Source of the DNA: DASPTB01 sp035623615
Lineage (GTDB): Bacteria; Actinomycetota; UBA4738
Length of the DNA stretch: 7,490 nt
Direction: 5' to 3'
Assembly: GCA_035623615.1 (NCBI GenBank)
Contig: DASPTB010000115.1
Location: forward strand, 1 to 7,490
Shown: positions 5,572 through 7,490 of the stretch, piece after piece
Numbering within the stretch: the first letter of the stretch is position 1
Layout of the letters: each line of letters starts with the position of its first letter
Position numbers and translations under genes: made by a program
The notes under the pieces: model-generated
What the model was told of the DNA's origin: nothing
Databases searched by the model: none
What the model saw: the letters and a program-made list of their open reading frames with translations, nothing else

Positions 5572-6560
5572 TGCGCGCGCACCCGCCCCGCCTTCCCGGC
5601 TCCCGAGGCCTCGCGTCGGCCGCGATGGCGGTCTCGCTCGTTCTCTCGCTCGTCCTGCTCGCCGGCGAGCGGCCGGCCGCCGCCGCCGCCGGCCCGACGT
5701 CCGCGTCGACGCAGCTGGTCGCCGCGCTCCAGCAGCTGGAGCAGCTCAACACGAAGGTGGACGCCCTGACGCTGCAGGTGGCGACCCTCCAGATCAAGGT
5801 GCAGGCGCTCACGTCCGGGTTCGAACGGATCACGCGACGCATCGCGATGCTCCAGGAGCGGCAGCGTGAGCTGTGGTCGACCGCGAACGTGCAGTCGTTC
5901 GCGCGGCTCCAGGGCTCGCCGCTCGTGGCCCGGAGCGCGCGGCTGCGGTCTCAGATCGTCGCGACGCACGGCCAGCTTCTCCGGCTGCAGCAGCGGGCCA
6001 TCGACGATCCCGTCGTGACCCAGCTGTTCGCCGCGCAGGCGCAGCTCGACACCCTGACGGCGCAGCGGGACGCGGCGCTGGAGACGGCGGCGAACCTGCA
6101 GGCGGCCGGCATCGAGGTGCCGGTGACCACGACGGGGACCTCCGCCGGGTACGGAGCCTGGGCGGCCCAGTTCCTGCAGGCGCTCGGCGCGCCGGTCTGT
6201 CAGAACAACCTGACCGTGATGGTCGCCTGGCAATCGCAGGAGGGCACGACCGCTGCGTGGAACCCGCTCGCGACCACGCTTCCCGCGGACGGCGCCACCG
6301 ACTTCAACGCGGTGGGCGTGAAGAACTACCCGTCGATGGCGATCGGCCTCGCGGCGACGGTGGACACGATCCAGTACGGGCTGACCTCGGACGGGTACGG
6401 GCCGATCGTGGCGGCGCTCCAGGCGTGCGCGCCGCCGGACGCGACGGCGGCGGCCATCAACCAGTCGCTGTGGTGCCGGGGGTGTGCGGGTGGGCGGTAC
6501 GTGACCGGCATCCTGCCGGCGGTCGAGGCCGACTACGCGAGGTACGCGTCCGGAGCCTGA
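5571..6560 (+). CDS. Secreted coiled-coil protein with lysozyme/transglycosylase-like C-terminal domain
   Basis: 329 residues from the ATG at 5571, whose A is the last base of the previous TGA. A GTG at 5568 is an alternative start one codon upstream. An N-terminal signal or anchor segment (hydrophobic about 15-31, AAAAA cut near 40) leads into a heptad-rich coiled coil (about 47-105, Leu/Val repeats in LEQLNTKVDALTLQV and onward) and a second helical stretch (about 120-178). The C-terminal part (about 190-326) has AWQSQEG with Glu224, AAWNPLATTLP, DFNAVGVKNYPSMAIGLAATVDTI, GPIVAALQ and AAAINQSLW. This arrangement is seen in lysozyme-like domains of phage and actinobacterial secreted proteins, with the Glu in W-x-x-x-E-G as the likely acid. 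A Cys-x-x-Cys (301-304) and Cys210 and Cys286 are extra. It may trim or bind peptidoglycan to fit the surface complex. Activity is inferred from pattern and not certain. It is the last gene of the coupled run. Confidence 0.6.
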   Translation: MRAHPPRLPGSRGLASAAMAVSLVLSLVLLAGERPAAAAAGPTSASTQLVAALQQLEQLNTKVDALTLQVATLQIKVQALTSGFERITRRIAMLQERQRELWSTANVQSFARLQGSPLVARSARLRSQIVATHGQLLRLQQRAIDDPVVTQLFAAQAQLDTLTAQRDAALETAANLQAAGIEVPVTTTGTSAGYGAWAAQFLQALGAPVCQNNLTVMVAWQSQEGTTAAWNPLATTLPADGATDFNAVGVKNYPSMAIGLAATVDTIQYGLTSDGYGPIVAALQACAPPDATAAAINQSLWCRGCAGGRYVTGILPAVEADYARYASGA

Positions 6561-6579
6561 ACCGGAGGGTTCGGCACGA

Positions 6580-6598
6580 CGCGGCGCGCTGCGCCGCG
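6580..6598. terminator. GC-rich hairpin between convergent genes, possible bidirectional terminator
   Basis: An 8-bp perfect stem (6580-6587 with 6591-6598) and a 3-base loop fill the 42-base gap between the stop of the last plus-strand gene and the stop of the minus-strand membrane gene. No T run follows on either strand, so it would be a non-classical terminator or a transcript-end protector. Confidence 0.5.
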
Positions 6599-6602
6599 GG
6601 GG

Positions 6603-7097
6603 TCAGCAGACGCCCTGGCAGTTCCCCGGCTTCCAGACCATGAGGATCACGATCGCCGTGATGAGGGTCGTGAGGAAGATGCCGTTCACGCGCACCCGCC
6701 GGGCCATGGCGCCGATCTCCGGCGGAGGGCCGCCGGCAGGTGGGGGATCGGGGAGACGCGCGAGCGCCCGCGACATGCGGGCGATGAGGGGCGTCTGCAC
6801 GCCGACGGCGTAGAAGAACGCGATCGTGTACAGGGCGATCGAGATCACGAGCCACTGCGACTGCCACAGCCGGTAGTGCCCGAGGTAGACGAGCGCGAGC
6901 CCGAGGAACGGCATGACGATCGCGCCGGGGATCTGGACCCGAACCTGGACGGCGTGGGTCATGCGAGCGACGAGGCGGGCGCTCTGCGGTCCCTCTTGGG
7001 CGAACCTCCCGATCACCGGGTAGGCGTAGGACGGTCCGAAGGCGGCGATCGCCACCAGCACGTGTAGCACAAGGAAGAACGTCAACCAGAACGACAC
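6603..7097 (-). CDS. Four-helix integral membrane protein, DUF2269-like
   Basis: 164 residues from a GTG at 7097-7095, chosen because GAGG (7106-7103) lies 5 bases upstream and because the protein then opens directly with a membrane helix (MSFWLTFF). A GTG at 7139 would add 14 residues of unlikely sequence. Four hydrophobic helices are visible: about 3-25 (with HVLVAIAAFGPSYAYP), about 59-78 (IPGAIVMPFLGLALVYLG), about 82-101 and about 140-158. A Pro-rich loop (about 117-127) lies between the last two. The pattern of an opening helix with a His, followed by short loops, fits the uncharacterised DUF2269 group; no function is known to me and no catalytic motif is seen. The protein ends CQGVC. 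It is transcribed towards the surface-protein operon and separated from it by the hairpin at 6580-6598, so no functional link is implied. Confidence 0.65.
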   Translation of the reverse strand: MSFWLTFFLVLHVLVAIAAFGPSYAYPVIGRFAQEGPQSARLVARMTHAVQVRVQIPGAIVMPFLGLALVYLGHYRLWQSQWLVISIALYTIAFFYAVGVQTPLIARMSRALARLPDPPPAGGPPPEIGAMARRVRVNGIFLTTLITAIVILMVWKPGNCQGVC

Positions 7098-7099
7098 GG

Positions 7100-7106
7100 C
7101 CACCTC
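7100..7106 (-). promoter_or_regulatory. Ribosome binding site selecting the DUF2269-like start
   Basis: On the minus strand GAGGTGG precedes the GTG at 7097. The GAGG core is spaced 5 bases from it. The site decides between this start and the upstream GTG at 7139. Confidence 0.55.
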
Positions 7107-7199
7107 ACGACCGGGTTCGAGCACCGCCACCGGCGCCACGCGTCGCCACTCTGCCCGTCGCGGACCTCGTTCGGCAAGTCGGACGCTGTGGCATGGAAC

Positions 7200-7233
7200 A
7201 AAGGGGTGGGCGCCTCGCGGCGCCCACCCCTTT
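7200..7233 (-). terminator. Strong intrinsic terminator of the RTX-repeat gene
   Basis: A perfect 15-bp inverted repeat (7200-7214 with 7219-7233) encloses a 4-base loop. It begins 21 bases after the stop of the minus-strand RTX gene. Read on the minus strand the stem ends in TTT followed by GTT, the expected Rho-independent layout. A-T pairs close its base, so it could also work weakly on the plus strand. It isolates the RTX gene from the downstream membrane gene, whose promoter should lie between 7098 and 7199; no convincing -35/-10 pair is visible there. Confidence 0.85.
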
Positions 7234-7254
7234 CGTCCCTGAATGTGGAACGGC

Positions 7255-7490
7255 TCAGCAGTTGCTCAGCGAGTCTCCAAAGTAGGGAACGACGGAGTCC
7301 GTCCCGCCGCGGCACTGGATGAAGTCGTTGCCGCCGCGTCCGTCGATGAAGTCGTTCCCGGGTCCGCCGATGATCGCGTCGGCGGAAGTGGTGCCCCTCA
7401 GCTGATCGTTCCCGCCGTTGCCGAGGATGAGCACGGGGCCATCCGAGACGTCGATGTAGTCGTTGCCGCCGGTGCCGCACAGGATCGCGT
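7255..7490 (-). CDS. RTX-type calcium-binding repeat protein (C-terminal end only)
   Basis: The last 77 residues of a protein whose 5' part lies beyond the window edge. Nonapeptide repeats of the GGxGxDxux type that form calcium-binding beta-rolls are visible: GTGGNDYID, GNGGNDQLR, GGPGNDFID, GRGGNDFIQ and a final degenerate RGGTDSVV. Such repeats occur in secreted haemolysin-like toxins, proteases and surface proteins, and also in many actinobacterial proteins that consist of little else. The visible part gives no catalytic domain. There is a Cys in the first repeat, one after the fourth repeat (CRGG) and one as the very last residue (LSNC), which is unusual for RTX tails and suggests disulfide capping. 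No typical C-terminal type I secretion tail is apparent. The gene is terminated by the hairpin at 7200-7233. Confidence 0.85.
   Translation of the reverse strand, partial: AILCGTGGNDYIDVSDGPVLILGNGGNDQLRGTTSADAIIGGPGNDFIDGRGGNDFIQCRGGTDSVVPYFGDSLSNC

Noticed and set aside
7140..7199. Possible promoter for the DUF2269-like gene (TTGCCG and CAGAGT on the minus strand)
   Set aside because: The -10 match is only three of six and such matches arise by chance in this composition.
7082..7480. Minus-strand frame of 132 codons across the RTX gene end and the terminator
   Set aside because: It is Arg-rich and would read through a perfect 15-bp terminator. Another frame of the same strand shows clear RTX repeats ending at 7255.

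Overview
The window is GC-rich and gene-dense. It has tightly overlapping genes, Gly/Ser/Thr/Pro-rich surface linkers, a class-E-like sortase fold and a high-affinity phosphate transporter gene. This fits a high-GC Gram-positive actinobacterium, perhaps a deep-branching class such as Thermoleophilia. The placement is an inference from composition and gene content only; no rRNA or other marker is present.

Layout of the plus strand (1-6560). The 3' part of pstB, the phosphate ABC-transporter ATPase, is followed by five genes that each overlap the previous stop codon (ATGA, GTGATG, ATGA, ATGA, GTGATG). They are: (1) a PstS-type phosphate-binding protein with a long Gly/Ser/Thr linker and a C-terminal membrane anchor; (2) a second, strongly diverged PstS-fold protein with an extra N-terminal neocarzinostatin-like Ig-type domain and its own linker and anchor; (3) a sortase-fold membrane protein in which both the catalytic His and the catalytic Cys are replaced; (4) a small lipoprotein with a cupredoxin-like domain that appears to lack copper ligands; (5) a secreted coiled-coil protein with a lysozyme/transglycosylase-like C-terminal domain. 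All five are predicted to act outside the membrane. The run ends at a GC-rich hairpin at 6580-6598.

Layout of the minus strand (6603-7490). A four-helix membrane protein (DUF2269-like) converges on the operon. Upstream of it is the 3' end of an RTX-type calcium-binding repeat protein, closed by a 15-bp hairpin terminator at 7200-7233.

The main point of interest is the coupled module attached to the end of a pst operon: one near-canonical and one altered phosphate-binding-protein paralogue, a predicted dead sortase, a predicted metal-free cupredoxin and a wall-hydrolase-like protein. Several members keep their fold but appear to have lost the family's chemistry. This suggests a surface binding, sensing or scaffolding assembly tied to phosphate uptake. 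That function is inference; the gene order, overlaps and residue substitutions are visible in the sequence.
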